From JAADHX01 sp964569385 (lineage in GTDB: Bacteria > Actinomycetota > Acidimicrobiia > Acidimicrobiales > Poriferisodalaceae): 64,000 bases of DNA. The stretch covers positions 1 to 64,000 of the forward strand of contig CAZMUM010000016.1 in assembly GCA_964569385.1 (NCBI GenBank), in the 5' to 3' direction. The notes under the pieces were generated by a model. The model made no database searches. It was given only the letters and a program-made list of their open reading frames with translations, and had not been told where the DNA came from. This document shows, one piece after another, positions 17,342-27,722 of this stretch; within the stretch, counting starts at the first letter, position 1, and the number at the start of each line of letters is the position of its first letter. The translations under genes and the position numbers were made by a program.

Positions 17342-18849
17342 GTTGCGTCTTCCACGTCTGCACCAACCATCGCCGCACCGATATCAGCTCGGCTCGTCGA
17401 CGCGGGGTCGAACTCGCCAGCGATGCGGCCGTTGGCCATGACCAGAATGCGGTCGGCGAGCGCGAGCAACTCGTCAAGATCCTCAGACACCAGCATCACT
17501 CCGGTGCCAGCGTCGCGTTGTTCGACCAATAGTTCCTGGATTGCCCGTACGCCGGCGACATCGAGGCCCCGTGTGGGTTGACAGGCGAGAACGACTCCGG
17601 GTTCTCCAGTCAGTTCGCGACCCAACAGCAAACGTTGAAGGTTGCCTCCCGAAAGCGACGCCAGCGGGAGATCAGTCCGCCCCACCTTCACCTCGAACCG
17701 AGCAATGAGGTCACTGCAGAACGCCTTTGCCTTGTCCCACGCCAGAAACGGACCCCGCCGCAGCGTGAGGTAGCTCCGCATCACCGCGTTCTCGGTCACA
17801 GGCAGCTTCGGCGCCAGACCCACGCCGAGCCGATCCTCCGGCACATAGGCGAGTCCGGTCCGGTACCGGACCCGAGGCGAATCTCCCGAGACGTCGGCAC
17901 CCATCAAGGTGATCGAACCTTGAACCGGATCGACAAGCCCGGCGATCGCGTCGGCGAGATCGCGTTGCCCGTTCCCGGCAACGCCTGCGATGCCGACGAT
18001 CTCACCGGATGCGACTTCGAGCGAAACGTGGTCGACTGTCGTGATTCCTCGGGAATCGACCACGGAAAGATCGGCGACCGAAAGAACCACATCGCCGGGA
18101 GCGGTCGAGCGCACTGCGACTGGGTCGACAGCCACGTCTCCGACCATCAACTGGGTCAGGCGGGCAGAATCGACATCGGCTATCGGAATCGAAGCGGCCA
18201 CTGTCGCCCCACCCCGAAGAATCGTCGCCTCATCACAAAATGCAGTTACCTCGTCGAGCTTGTGGGAGATGAATATCACCGAGCGTCCGGTGGAGACCAT
18301 CTGCCGCAATACCTCGCCGAGTTCCTCTGCTTCTTGAGGGGTGAGAACGGCTGTCGGCTCGTCGAGGATCAGCACACGGGCGTCGCGCCATAGAGCCTTC
18401 AGAATCTCGACTCGCTGCCGCTCTCCCATCGACAGCTGCCAGATGGGCCTATCGGGATCGGCCTTGAAACCGAACTTGTCCGCGAGCCCCGCCACCTCGG
18501 CATTGATATCGGCCTTGGAGATGATGTGAGGGGCCGCCCCGAGCACGACATTCTCGGCAACGGTAAACGTCTGTACCAGGCGGAACTCCTGGTGAACCAT
18601 CCCGATGCCAGCCGCGATCGCGTCGGCCGGCGAGGAGAAGAGCATCTCCTGACCGTCGATGCGAACCGAGCCCTCATCTGGGCGGTAGACACCGGCCAGA
18701 CAATTCATGAGAGTTGTCTTCCCGGCGCCGTTCTCACCAAGAACAGCGTGGACCGTCCCGGGGCGAACCGTAAGGCTCGCCCCGGAATTCGCGATCACAC
18801 CCGGAAATCGTTTCCAGATGCCGTCTAGTTCGACGGCGTATTTGCTCAC
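17338..18849 (-). CDS. ABC transporter ATP-binding protein with two nucleotide-binding domains
   Basis: A 503-residue ATPase with two ABC domains in one chain. The first has Walker A GENGAGKTT (residues 38-46), signature LSMGERQRVEI near 148 and Walker B VLILDEPTAVLTP. The second has a degenerate Walker A region (GIAGVAGNGQRDLADAI, lacking the GKT) and a signature LSGGNLQRLLLGREL, as is usual in this sugar/nucleoside importer class where one site is catalytically weak. The GTG start overlaps the TGA of the binding-protein gene. Confidence 0.92.
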   Translation of the reverse strand: MSKYAVELDGIWKRFPGVIANSGASLTVRPGTVHAVLGENGAGKTTLMNCLAGVYRPDEGSVRIDGQEMLFSSPADAIAAGIGMVHQEFRLVQTFTVAENVVLGAAPHIISKADINAEVAGLADKFGFKADPDRPIWQLSMGERQRVEILKALWRDARVLILDEPTAVLTPQEAEELGEVLRQMVSTGRSVIFISHKLDEVTAFCDEATILRGGATVAASIPIADVDSARLTQLMVGDVAVDPVAVRSTAPGDVVLSVADLSVVDSRGITTVDHVSLEVASGEIVGIAGVAGNGQRDLADAIAGLVDPVQGSITLMGADVSGDSPRVRYRTGLAYVPEDRLGVGLAPKLPVTENAVMRSYLTLRRGPFLAWDKAKAFCSDLIARFEVKVGRTDLPLASLSGGNLQRLLLGRELTGEPGVVLACQPTRGLDVAGVRAIQELLVEQRDAGTGVMLVSEDLDELLALADRILVMANGRIAGEFDPASTSRADIGAAMVGADVEDAT

Positions 18850-19940
18850 CCGCCGGCGGACCCGACCACGCCTTCGACGAAGTAGGACATCCCGAGAAGG
18901 TCGCCATCGCCTGGAACCTCGCCAGCCGCTATGACCTCATTTCCGTCCTGGTCATTAATCGGACCGGTGAACGGGTCCCAGGTGCCTGCGATCATCTGGG
19001 CGGTAAGGTCATCGATCTGAGCAACTATGGCAGCATCGACGTCGTCGGCAATGCTGCCGAGTCCGACCAGACCAGTCTCGATGCCGTCCCAAGAAGAGCC
19101 ACCGTCATAGGTGCCCGCAGCAACGTCTTCGATGACCGACGTGTAGTACGGACCCCAATCCCAGACGGCGGATGCCAAGTAGGCGTTGGGTGCGAACGCG
19201 CTCATGTCGCTGTTGTACGACACCCAACGAGCGCCCGCGGCCTCGGCCTTCTCACCGGCGGCAGTTGAGTCCTGATGCATCGCCAGCACGTCGGCGCCCG
19301 CATCTAGGAGGGCCTGAGCGGCATCACCCTCGACAGCGGGATCGAACCACGTGGAAGTCCAGCTGACGGTGACCGTCGCGTCGGGGTTCGTCGCCCGTAC
19401 GCCGAGCGTAAAGGCGTTGATTCCGCGAATCACCTCCGGGATCGGGAACGCCGCTACATAGCCGATATTTCCCGACTCGCTTGCCGCGCCGGCAATGAGC
19501 CCAGTCAGGTATCGGGCCTGGTAGATCCGGCCGAAGTAGTTGCCGAAGTTTGTATCGTTGGACTTAAACCCGGTGGCGTGCTCGAACGCTACGTCGGGGA
19601 ATTCGCCGGCCAGAGCCTCCATCGCGTCCATGTAACCGAACGACGTGGCGAAAATTACGTTCGCTCCGTCCGCGATCAAATCGCGTACAGCTTGCTCGAA
19701 ATCGGGCGATCCCTCGGCGATGTTCTCAACCGTAAGCGTGGTTGCGCCGGTGGCATCCTCGGCCGCCTGCCGACCATTGTCATGGGCGAACGTCCAACCG
19801 GCATCGCCGGGTGCACCGATGTAGACGAACGCAGCGGTCACGCCGTCGCCGCCAGCAGCATCGTCGTCGCTACCGCACGCCGCGGCGACGAAAGAAAAGA
19901 CGACAAACAGGGAAAGCAGAAGCATTAATCGACGTCTCAC
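18846..19940 (-). CDS. BMP family substrate-binding lipoprotein of the ABC importer
   Basis: A 364-residue lipoprotein of the basic membrane protein family. The GTG at 19940 is chosen because GGAGG lies nine bases upstream and the product begins with Arg residues, a hydrophobic core and lipobox VAAACGSDDD. A longer reading to 20030 would misplace the signal peptide. The family signatures are GDAGWTFAHDNGR and the DGANVIFATSFGYMDAM segment. It should present the substrate, probably a nucleoside, to the permeases encoded downstream. First gene of the operon 19940-15324. Confidence 0.92.
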   Translation of the reverse strand: MRRRLMLLLSLFVVFSFVAAACGSDDDAAGGDGVTAAFVYIGAPGDAGWTFAHDNGRQAAEDATGATTLTVENIAEGSPDFEQAVRDLIADGANVIFATSFGYMDAMEALAGEFPDVAFEHATGFKSNDTNFGNYFGRIYQARYLTGLIAGAASESGNIGYVAAFPIPEVIRGINAFTLGVRATNPDATVTVSWTSTWFDPAVEGDAAQALLDAGADVLAMHQDSTAAGEKAEAAGARWVSYNSDMSAFAPNAYLASAVWDWGPYYTSVIEDVAAGTYDGGSSWDGIETGLVGLGSIADDVDAAIVAQIDDLTAQMIAGTWDPFTGPINDQDGNEVIAAGEVPGDGDLLGMSYFVEGVVGSAGG

Positions 19941-19974
19941 GGGGGCAATCCTCCAAAGGTTTTCGGACCGGCCC

Positions 19975-20002
19975 AGACTAGACGACCGAGGGAACCTGTC
20001 AA
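19975..20002 (-). promoter_or_regulatory. Candidate promoter of the importer operon
   Basis: On the minus strand TTGACA (19997-20002) and TAGTCT (19975-19980) are separated by 16 bases, a good primary-sigma-type promoter, placed about 35 bases before the GTG start. The -35 box overlaps the direct repeat TGTCAATTGTCA, which could bind a regulator. Confidence 0.5.
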
Positions 20003-20074
20003 TTGTCAGACACTGCCCGCAAGCCAACACACGCGGCGGCGCAAGTGGGAACGAGCCGAAGGCAGCTTGGGGAA

Positions 20075-21031
20075 CTAGTCGCGGTCACCCAAAACTTCGA
20101 GCAGGGCGGGCATGACCTTATTGACATCGCCAACAATTCCAAGGTCGGCCACGCCGAAGATGGGAGCCTCTTCGTCTTTGTTGATGGCGATGATGGTCTT
20201 GGCGCCCTTCATGCCAACGAGGTGTTGGGTAGCGCCAGAAATGCCACAAGCGATGTAGACGCTTGGTTTCACAACCTTGCCAGTCTGACCAACCTGATAA
20301 GCGTAAGGCACCCAGCCGGCGTCGACGATGGCCCTCGTCGCACCAGGCGCAGCGCCGAGGCGCTTAGCAAGCTGCTCGACCATCTGATAACCCTCGGCGT
20401 TACCCATGCCGCGGCCGCCCGAGACAACGATTGCGGCGTCATCGAGCTGAGGACCCTCGAGCTCTTCGACGTGGCGTTCGGTAATCCTGGCCGTCCCAAA
20501 ATCGGGGACATCGATGTTGACGACCTCGGCCGGGCCACCGCCAGACTCTGAGGGCTCAAACGACTTGGGCCTGAACAGCGCAATCTTCAACCCGTCATTG
20601 CGGAACGCGGTCGACAGCATCTGGACGCCACCAAACACTGGCTCGTCGCACACAAGGGTGTCGCCCTCGACCCGAGCATCGACGTTGTTGGTAACGATTG
20701 GCTGATCGAGCATGACCGACAACCGCGCCGCGACATCGCGGCCTTCGTAGCTTTGACCAAAGAAGATGGCGTCTGGTCCGTTGCCGGCTTCGACCTGGGC
20801 CGCAATGGCCGAAGCGGCCGGAATCGACGGAAGCGCATCGCCAAGGTCGCCGGTGGCATAAACCTTGGTGGCCCCGTGAGCTCCCAGAGTGGCGGCCATC
20901 GCCTCTCCATCGCCGCCAACAACGGCAGCGACGTCGGCGGCAAGCTCGCGGGCTTTGGTGAGAATTTCAAGAGTCAGGCCCGACGGAACGTCAGTGCCTT
21001 CGGCATAAACCCAAATGGTGTTGATCGACAT
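20075..21031 (-). CDS. etfA: Electron transfer flavoprotein alpha subunit
   Basis: A 318-residue ETF alpha subunit that, with EtfB, accepts electrons from acyl-CoA dehydrogenases and passes them to the quinone pool. The C-terminal FAD domain shows VSGGRGMGNAEGYQ near residue 207, GATRAIVDAGWVPY and SVYIACGISGATQHLVGMKG. It starts eight bases after the etfB stop on the same strand, forming the standard etfBA operon. Length is normal. Confidence 0.95.
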   Translation of the reverse strand: MSINTIWVYAEGTDVPSGLTLEILTKARELAADVAAVVGGDGEAMAATLGAHGATKVYATGDLGDALPSIPAASAIAAQVEAGNGPDAIFFGQSYEGRDVAARLSVMLDQPIVTNNVDARVEGDTLVCDEPVFGGVQMLSTAFRNDGLKIALFRPKSFEPSESGGGPAEVVNIDVPDFGTARITERHVEELEGPQLDDAAIVVSGGRGMGNAEGYQMVEQLAKRLGAAPGATRAIVDAGWVPYAYQVGQTGKVVKPSVYIACGISGATQHLVGMKGAKTIIAINKDEEAPIFGVADLGIVGDVNKVMPALLEVLGDRD

Positions 21032-21039
21032 GGGGCTCC

Positions 21040-21819
21040 TCAGATGACCTTTAGCTCGGTCAAGTATTGGACAATTCGCTTGAAGGCTTCGCCCTCGTCG
21101 ACGACGATCTCGCCAGACTCTCTGGCCTCGGCTTCGACTACGGCGACGGTCTCTTGACGAGCACCACCTTGGCCAACTTGGGAAGCGTCGATGCCAAGAT
21201 CGGCGATACCGACCTCGTCGACCGGCTTCTTCTTGGCCGCCATGATGCCCTTAAAGGACGGGTAACGGGGTTCGACAACACCGCCGGTAACTGACACAAG
21301 AGCGGGCATCGGGCACGTGACGTCGTCGTACCCGTTGTCGGTCTGGCGTTGAATCTTGAGACCGCCGTCGACTACCTCAATTTTCTTGGCAAACGTGACC
21401 GAGGCAATACCCATCGCTGCGGCGATCTGCTCGGGAACAGTGCCCGTATAGCCGTCGGAGGACTCGACGCCTGCAAGCACCAGGTCGGGTTCGGCCCGCT
21501 TGATGGCCGCGGCAAGCACTTTGGCGGTTCCGAGAGCATCGGTGCCAGCCAGCGCTTCGTCGCTGACCAAGATCGCGCCGTCGGCACCCATGGCCAGCGC
21601 TGTACGCAGCCCTGCGACCTCATTGTTCGGCGCCATCGAAACGAGGGTGACGGTTCCACCACCAGCAGCTTCGACAAGCTGAAGCGCAAGCTCGACCCCA
21701 TACGAGTCGGACTCGTCGAGGATCGGCTTATCGGTTCTCTTCAGAGTATTAGTAGATGGATCCAGCTCGCCCGGCAGTGCCGGGTCGGGGATCTGCTTAA
21801 CGCACACAGCGACCTTCAT
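21040..21819 (-). CDS. etfB: Electron transfer flavoprotein beta subunit
   Basis: A 259-residue ETF beta subunit starting MKVAVCVKQIPDP, the usual N-terminus, so the ATG at 21819 is preferred over the much longer open frame that reaches 22215. The AMP-binding region and the recognition-loop area (PEQIAAAMGIASVTFAKKI) are recognisable. It heads etfBA and is divergent from the lipid kinase gene with 105 bases between starts, where both promoters must lie. Confidence 0.95.
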   Translation of the reverse strand: MKVAVCVKQIPDPALPGELDPSTNTLKRTDKPILDESDSYGVELALQLVEAAGGGTVTLVSMAPNNEVAGLRTALAMGADGAILVSDEALAGTDALGTAKVLAAAIKRAEPDLVLAGVESSDGYTGTVPEQIAAAMGIASVTFAKKIEVVDGGLKIQRQTDNGYDDVTCPMPALVSVTGGVVEPRYPSFKGIMAAKKKPVDEVGIADLGIDASQVGQGGARQETVAVVEAEARESGEIVVDEGEAFKRIVQYLTELKVI

Positions 21820-21924
21820 AGACCGAAGAGTTTGACCAATATGGCGCCTGTCGGCAAATCGTTGTTCGGTGCGATGTGGCACACGTGCAGCCGATCCCCC
21901 TGCGGCCTGCCAATATTGGGCGTC

Positions 21925-22884
21925 GTGAAGGTCCTGTTGTTGGTGAATAGTTCGGCGTCTTCGGTAACAGCGCGCACCCGCGTCCTGGTCAGAAAGGCTC
22001 TCTCGCGCGAACATGACGTCACTGTCGCGGAGACAAGCAGGCGCGGACACGCCAGCAGGCTTGCCCAAGGCGCCGCGGCTGCCAACACCGACATGGTTGT
22101 TGTTCTGGGAGGCGACGGAACCGTCAACGAAGCAGCCAACGGCCTCGTCGGAACGCAGTGCGCATTGGCGGCTCTGCCGGGCGGCAGCACTAACGTGTTT
22201 GCCAGAACGCTTCACACACCGGACGACCCAGTCGATGCCATCGCGGTTGTCCTCGAGGCGGTCCGGCAGGGTTCGATCCGGCGTATCGGCTTACCGTCGG
22301 TCAACGGGAGGTACTTCCTGTTTCACGCCGGGCTCGGGTTCGACGCCGCAGTGGTCGAACAGGTCGAAAAGCGGTCGAGCCTCAAGCGATACATTGGTCA
22401 CCCACTATTCATTTGGGCCGGGTTCGCAACCTGGTTTAGACACTACGACCGCAACCGCCCCCGCATGTCGTTCGAGTTAGCCGATGGCTCGGTGGTAGAC
22501 GACATCTACCTCGCCATTGTGCTCAACACGAACCCGTACACCTACCTCGGCAGCAAGCCGCTATCGATCGATCCTGAGGCCACCATCGCCTCGCCGTTGT
22601 CTGCTCTAGGCGTCAAGACGATGAAGCTGATGCCAATGATGAGGCTCGTAACTCAGCTCATCAAAGGCGATGGCAGCGTGTCGACAAACCCGTCGGTGGA
22701 GTACCACCGGCCGCTATTCGATCTAACCGTGACCGGTCACGGCCCATTTCCCTACCAAGTCGATGGCGATCACCTCGGCGACACAGAGGAACTTGTGTTC
22801 CAGTGGAGACCCGACCGTCTGTCACTCGTCGTGCCACTGCAGTCATTGCGTTCCCCGGCCACGCAGGCCGTCCGCCAACACTGA
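21925..22884 (+). CDS. Diacylglycerol kinase catalytic-domain lipid kinase
   Basis: A 319-residue member of the DAGK/YegS/LCB5 family. The GTG at 21925 gives the expected N-terminus VKVLLLVNSSASS; the open frame continues far upstream through antisense of etfB and is ignored. The nucleotide-binding signature VVLGGDGTVNEAANGL is near residue 60, followed by ALAALPGGSTNVFARTL. The C-terminal beta-sandwich ends with QVDGDHLGDTEEL, as in the family. It should phosphorylate a lipid at the membrane; the lipid is not predictable. Confidence 0.9.
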   Translation: MKVLLLVNSSASSVTARTRVLVRKALSREHDVTVAETSRRGHASRLAQGAAAANTDMVVVLGGDGTVNEAANGLVGTQCALAALPGGSTNVFARTLHTPDDPVDAIAVVLEAVRQGSIRRIGLPSVNGRYFLFHAGLGFDAAVVEQVEKRSSLKRYIGHPLFIWAGFATWFRHYDRNRPRMSFELADGSVVDDIYLAIVLNTNPYTYLGSKPLSIDPEATIASPLSALGVKTMKLMPMMRLVTQLIKGDGSVSTNPSVEYHRPLFDLTVTGHGPFPYQVDGDHLGDTEELVFQWRPDRLSLVVPLQSLRSPATQAVRQH

Positions 22885-22912
22885 GGCGGGGTCTGGCGAT
22901 GAGACGTGACCG

Positions 22913-23614
22913 CTACATCGATGCCAGCGCCGCTATGGCCACATCAGGCACGTTCGTGACGATGCCATCGGCACCCATGTGAGCCAACTGCCGAATGCGG
23001 TCGGGGTCGTCTTCGGTCCACACGTTGACCCGTAGGTCGCGCGACTTAGCAATCGACATGAACTCTTCGTCGACCAGCCAGGTCGCTGGATTGATACTCC
23101 GATGCCCTCTAGCCCGGCACAGTTCGATCAGCGCCTGGGCGTCGCCTCGCGCCACCAGCAAGGCTGTCGCAATGTTTGGATCTAGCTTCAGTACTCGATC
23201 GATGGTTGGTAGATCAAACGACGAAACCAGTACCGCGTGCTGTATCTCGCTTCGCTGAATCACAGCCACGACCTCGTCGGCGACACTACGCGCGGGATCA
23301 AACCCGACCTGATGCTCGCCGTTCTTGATCTCGATGTTCACGGCAAGTGGCGCAGCAGCTTCGAGTGCCTCTTCGAGCGTAGGAACGTGCGCCGGAAGAT
23401 CGGCGACCGCGGTGTCGCAAATATTGCGTCCGTCTTCGAGGTGCGGATCGTGGTGAATCACAAGCGCCTTGTCGAGGCTGACCCGCACGTCGAATTCGAC
23501 ACAATCAGCACCCATACCGACCGCGCCGACAAAGGCTTCGATGGTGTTTTCGCGGAAAGCCGCCGACGCCCCGCGATGGCCGATGACGGCGGTGTGTGGT
23601 TTCAGCGAGGTCAT
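22913..23614 (-). CDS. Glycerophosphodiester phosphodiesterase
   Basis: A 233-residue cytoplasmic GDPD. Catalytic and metal-binding motifs are GHRGASAAFRENT (residues 12-24), EFDVRVSLDKALVIHHDPHL with the catalytic second His, and NIEIKNG near 115. It should hydrolyse glycerophosphodiesters to glycerol 3-phosphate and an alcohol. It converges on the lipid kinase gene and is divergent from the whiB1-like gene. Confidence 0.93.
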   Translation of the reverse strand: MTSLKPHTAVIGHRGASAAFRENTIEAFVGAVGMGADCVEFDVRVSLDKALVIHHDPHLEDGRNICDTAVADLPAHVPTLEEALEAAAPLAVNIEIKNGEHQVGFDPARSVADEVVAVIQRSEIQHAVLVSSFDLPTIDRVLKLDPNIATALLVARGDAQALIELCRARGHRSINPATWLVDEEFMSIAKSRDLRVNVWTEDDPDRIRQLAHMGADGIVTNVPDVAIAALASM

Positions 23615-23670
23615 CTCACCAACATATGCACAACTTTCGCCCCTTGTGAAACTGGTTGAGTGAGGTTAAT

Positions 23671-23687
23671 CTGCACACAGCGTGCAG
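23671..23687. promoter_or_regulatory. 6-bp inverted repeat in the divergent GDPD/whiB region
   Basis: CTGCAC and GTGCAG with a 5-base spacer, placed 82 bases before the whiB1-like start and 57 bases before the GDPD start. A possible operator; weak evidence. Confidence 0.3.
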
Positions 23688-23768
23688 GAAGTTTCATCTG
23701 TGACTCCACGGGTCGTCCTGTACGCCGGAGCACGCTCGTTGTTGGGCGTGAGGGGGAGCTAACTACGG

Positions 23769-24059
23769 ATGGCGGTTCATGCGGGTCTGCTACTCGACAG
23801 TGCTACATGGCGCGATGAGGCCGAGTGTCGAAGCACCGACCCCGGCCTATTCTTTCCAGTCGGAAACACTGGCATGGCGCTCGAACAGATCGACGATGCA
23901 AAAGAAGTCTGTTACGGGTGCAACGCCAGAGAATTGTGTCTTGAGTTCGCTCTCGTTACCAACCAAGACGCCGGGGTATGGGGCGGAGCCTCCGAAGAAG
24001 AACGCCGCGACATTCGCAGGACGCGCCGTCGCGCCGCTGCTGCCGCTAGAGCTAGCTAG
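23769..24059 (+). CDS. WhiB family transcriptional regulator, WhiB1-like
   Basis: A 96-residue WhiB protein. The four cluster cysteines are C20, C48, C51 and C57 (C-x2-C-x5-C), which should hold a nitric-oxide-sensitive 4Fe-4S cluster. ELFF-like GLFFPVGNTG and GVWGGASEEERR followed by a basic tail match WhiB1 best. WhiB1 binds primary sigma factor region 4 in other actinobacteria. The PdtaS-like kinase two genes away recalls the whiB1-pdtaS neighbourhood of Mycobacterium (Rv3219/Rv3220c). A GGGGGAG element lies 11 bases before the ATG. Confidence 0.93.
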   Translation: MAVHAGLLLDSATWRDEAECRSTDPGLFFPVGNTGMALEQIDDAKEVCYGCNARELCLEFALVTNQDAGVWGGASEEERRDIRRTRRRAAAAARAS

Positions 24060-24104
24060 ACATCGTCTGTCGTGGTCTCCACAGCCCGGCATTAGTGTTG
24101 GCGC

Positions 24105-25040
<936 letters not shown>

Positions 25041-25090
25041 CACCACGCGAGGCCCGGGCCTCCTTAGTGGCCTAGTACTCGAGCGGCTAC

Positions 25091-26566
25091 TTACTCTGGC
25101 GAGATGGGCGGGATCGTGATCCTCACAGCGGCGCCGCCACCAATTCGGTTTTGCATCTCGAACTGACCACCTAGTTCACTGGTGACCAACGTTCGAACGA
25201 TCGATGTTCCAAGCCCATCGGCGCGATCCGCGTCAAAGTCGATGGGCAAACCCACGCCGTCATCAACAAGCGAGATCTGAAGACCAACACGAATCGAGCC
25301 GTGCAGCTCGATGATCACATTGCCGACAGTTCCGTCGTGTACCGCATGGCCAGGAGGGTACGCATGGTCGACAACATTCTGGAGCAGCTCGTTGATTACA
25401 ACGGCTAAGGGTGTTACTATCTCAGCGGGCGCAGTGCCAACGTCGCCAGATACCTCGAACTCGATTCGCCGGTTGGCGTCGACGAGGCTCGACTCAACAA
25501 ACCGGGTCAGCTGGTCGACGATCTCGCGCAGGGAGATATCTTCGCCAGATTCTTGGGCGAGGGTTTCGTGTACCAACGAGATGGCCCTAATGCGTCGGAC
25601 AGACTCGTTGATCGCGTGCTTCGCCTCCTCGGAGTGCAACCGTCGACCCTGAAGCCGCAACAGTGATGAGATTGTCTGAAGGTTGTTCTTCACGCGGTGG
25701 TGAATCTCGCGAATGGTCGCATCCTTCGACATCAGCAGTCGGTCGCGTCGACGAAGTTCGGTTACGTCCCGCAGCAACACAAGCGCACCACGTTCCTCAT
25801 CTGCTGCGACCATCGGCACCGCAGCGATCTGAATCGCTAACCCATCGCGGTCGATCTCGTCGGCCATCGGCCTGAGCTGAACAAGCGCATCTCTGACCAT
25901 GCCCTGGGCCAGACCGAGGTCGCTCATGCGTCGCCCTACGATCGCCCCAGCCATCCCTACGCGGTGCAACGTCGACATGGCGTTAGGAGACGCAAAGAGA
26001 ATGCGGGCTTCGAAGTCGACAACGAGTGCGCCGTCACCTACCCGGGGAAGGTCTTCTGGGTCAACCTCACTCGCCGGGAAGGGAAACTCACCTCGTTCGA
26101 TCATTCGACTGAAGCGGGAGAACAAACCGAGATAACTGCGCTCGAGCTGGCCAAACTGCCGCAATCGTTCGAGATCTGGGCGCATGTCGCGGCTGATGAC
26201 GCCAATGATCGCGCCATTGAAGCGGACAGGAATAGCCTGAATCTGAGCCTGGGTGCCGCCGCCAGTTGAAAGGCTGATCTCACCATCGACGATCTGACCG
26301 GATCTAAAGGCGTCGGCTACGAGAGGCCGTTCGGTGTCGTTGACCACCCGACCCACCTCGTCGTCGTGGTACAGCGTTTGGGCAGTAGCGGGTCGGATCT
26401 GGCCTACTACGACGAATCGGCCGCCGCGCACAGGTGCAAACAACAACAAGTCCGCGAACGAGATATCGGCAAGAATCTCCCACCACTGGACGATGCGTTG
26501 AAGATGGGAAAGTTGTGGCGCGGTGACGTTGGTGCCGTGCCGCGCCATCTCTGAGATTCGAGCCAC
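25091..26566 (-). CDS. Sensor histidine kinase, PdtaS-like (HisKA_2)
   Basis: A 491-residue soluble kinase. Residues about 20-145 resemble the GAF domain of PdtaS, 170-275 a PAS domain, and the HisKA_2 phosphoacceptor is EIHHRVKNNLQTISSLL with the His at 289/290. The HATPase domain follows (VINELLQNVVDHAYPPG, then GLGTSIVRTLV). PdtaS in mycobacteria phosphorylates the RNA-binding antiterminator PdtaR, for which no gene is in this window. The start at GTG 26566 leaves 13 bases after the upstream ATPase stop; ATG 26548 is also possible. Confidence 0.88.
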   Translation of the reverse strand: MARISEMARHGTNVTAPQLSHLQRIVQWWEILADISFADLLLFAPVRGGRFVVVGQIRPATAQTLYHDDEVGRVVNDTERPLVADAFRSGQIVDGEISLSTGGGTQAQIQAIPVRFNGAIIGVISRDMRPDLERLRQFGQLERSYLGLFSRFSRMIERGEFPFPASEVDPEDLPRVGDGALVVDFEARILFASPNAMSTLHRVGMAGAIVGRRMSDLGLAQGMVRDALVQLRPMADEIDRDGLAIQIAAVPMVAADEERGALVLLRDVTELRRRDRLLMSKDATIREIHHRVKNNLQTISSLLRLQGRRLHSEEAKHAINESVRRIRAISLVHETLAQESGEDISLREIVDQLTRFVESSLVDANRRIEFEVSGDVGTAPAEIVTPLAVVINELLQNVVDHAYPPGHAVHDGTVGNVIIELHGSIRVGLQISLVDDGVGLPIDFDADRADGLGTSIVRTLVTSELGGQFEMQNRIGGGAAVRITIPPISPE

Positions 26567-26579
26567 GGCGGCGAAACTA

Positions 26580-27722
26580 TCAGTCGCTATTCGGTTCGCC
26601 TAGAAGACTCGGATCAAACAAGTGGTTGCCAAGCGTGTCGAGCATCTCGATTTCACCCATTCCGATTACCAGCGGCAGCTCAGTTCGGCGACTGTGTTGG
26701 TCGAGGCGGTCGAGCCTCGTTCGTTCAGAAACCGCAACCTCGTGAAGCACCTCTGCCCGGGTGGCAGCCTCGGCCAGGTGACGAGGTTCGAGCGGTTCGG
26801 ATAGATCGGCCAGCCGTTTCGCCCGATCGCGGAGGTTCTTGGCCTCGACGAGAAGCATGTCGTCGTGTAGCCAACGGGGCAACATCCGGTTTGCCACCAG
26901 GGCGCTGACAACCATGCCCCGCTGTTCAAGCTGCTTAGAGAACGCTTCGGCTTCGCGACACGGGCGCGGTGCTGGTGATGTCACGACCACGAATTTGGTG
27001 GAGTCGGCTTGCAACGTGGCCTCGACCTCTTGGGCCCGTTGAGTGAAACCAGGGCCAAGGGTTCGCAGGACGCCAAAGAACTCGCTGAGGTCGCTGACGA
27101 AGTCGTTCCCGAGCAGCAGATCGACAGCGGCGAAGAACGGTTTCGTAGCCGCTGATGCGAGCCGCGAGCGCGAAGGCACCGTTAGCCACTTGAGGAGGTT
27201 GCCATCGAAGAAGTCGACCATCCGTGCTGGGGCGTCGAGTAGGTCGGCCGCATGACCCGAGGGTGGTGTGTCCACTACCAGTAGGTCGACATCGGAGTTC
27301 TCGCCAAGTTCGTGCAGACGCTCGATGGCGATGTACTCATGGCTCTGAATGAAGCGCGCCGTGATGTTCTGGTAAATCGGATTCGACAGTAGGCGCTCGG
27401 CAGTCTCGGGGTTTGGAGATCGGGCCACAATCAGACGGTCCCACGCCGCCGACGTGTCGATCATCGATGCCCACAGCCGTCCATTGCCCGCTATCTCGAC
27501 CTCGGCTAGGTCGTCGGAGAGTTCGATGCCCATGGCGTCGGCCAGACGACGGGCCGGATCGACAGTTACAAGCGCGACGTTTCGACCGCGGGCAGCAGCC
27601 GCCCTGGCGATCGCTGCGGCCACAGTCGTTTTGCCGACTCCGCCGGCACCGCACGTCAGAATGACTTCAGCAGACATGATCAGCTCGGCGATATCGGTGT
27701 TGTTGGCGGAGTTGTCACTCAT
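26580..27722 (-). CDS. ArsA/Get3-like anion-transporting ATPase (intact P-loop)
   Basis: A 380-residue ATPase of the ArsA/Get3 class. The deviant Walker A is CGAGGVGKTT with the P-loop Lys at residue 31; DTPPSGHAADLLDAPARM near 160 is the switch II region. Actinobacteria typically encode two such proteins side by side (Rv3679/Rv3680 in M. tuberculosis), probably acting as a heteromer. The ATG overlaps the TGA of the partner gene. Membrane-protein or envelope roles are reported for homologues; nothing in the sequence fixes the cargo. Confidence 0.88.
   Translation of the reverse strand: MSDNSANNTDIAELIMSAEVILTCGAGGVGKTTVAAAIARAAAARGRNVALVTVDPARRLADAMGIELSDDLAEVEIAGNGRLWASMIDTSAAWDRLIVARSPNPETAERLLSNPIYQNITARFIQSHEYIAIERLHELGENSDVDLLVVDTPPSGHAADLLDAPARMVDFFDGNLLKWLTVPSRSRLASAATKPFFAAVDLLLGNDFVSDLSEFFGVLRTLGPGFTQRAQEVEATLQADSTKFVVVTSPAPRPCREAEAFSKQLEQRGMVVSALVANRMLPRWLHDDMLLVEAKNLRDRAKRLADLSEPLEPRHLAEAATRAEVLHEVAVSERTRLDRLDQHSRRTELPLVIGMGEIEMLDTLGNHLFDPSLLGEPNSD

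Noticed and set aside
21820..22215. Extension of etfB upstream to 22215
   Set aside because: It is antisense to the lipid kinase and would displace the conserved MKVAVCVKQIPDP N-terminus.
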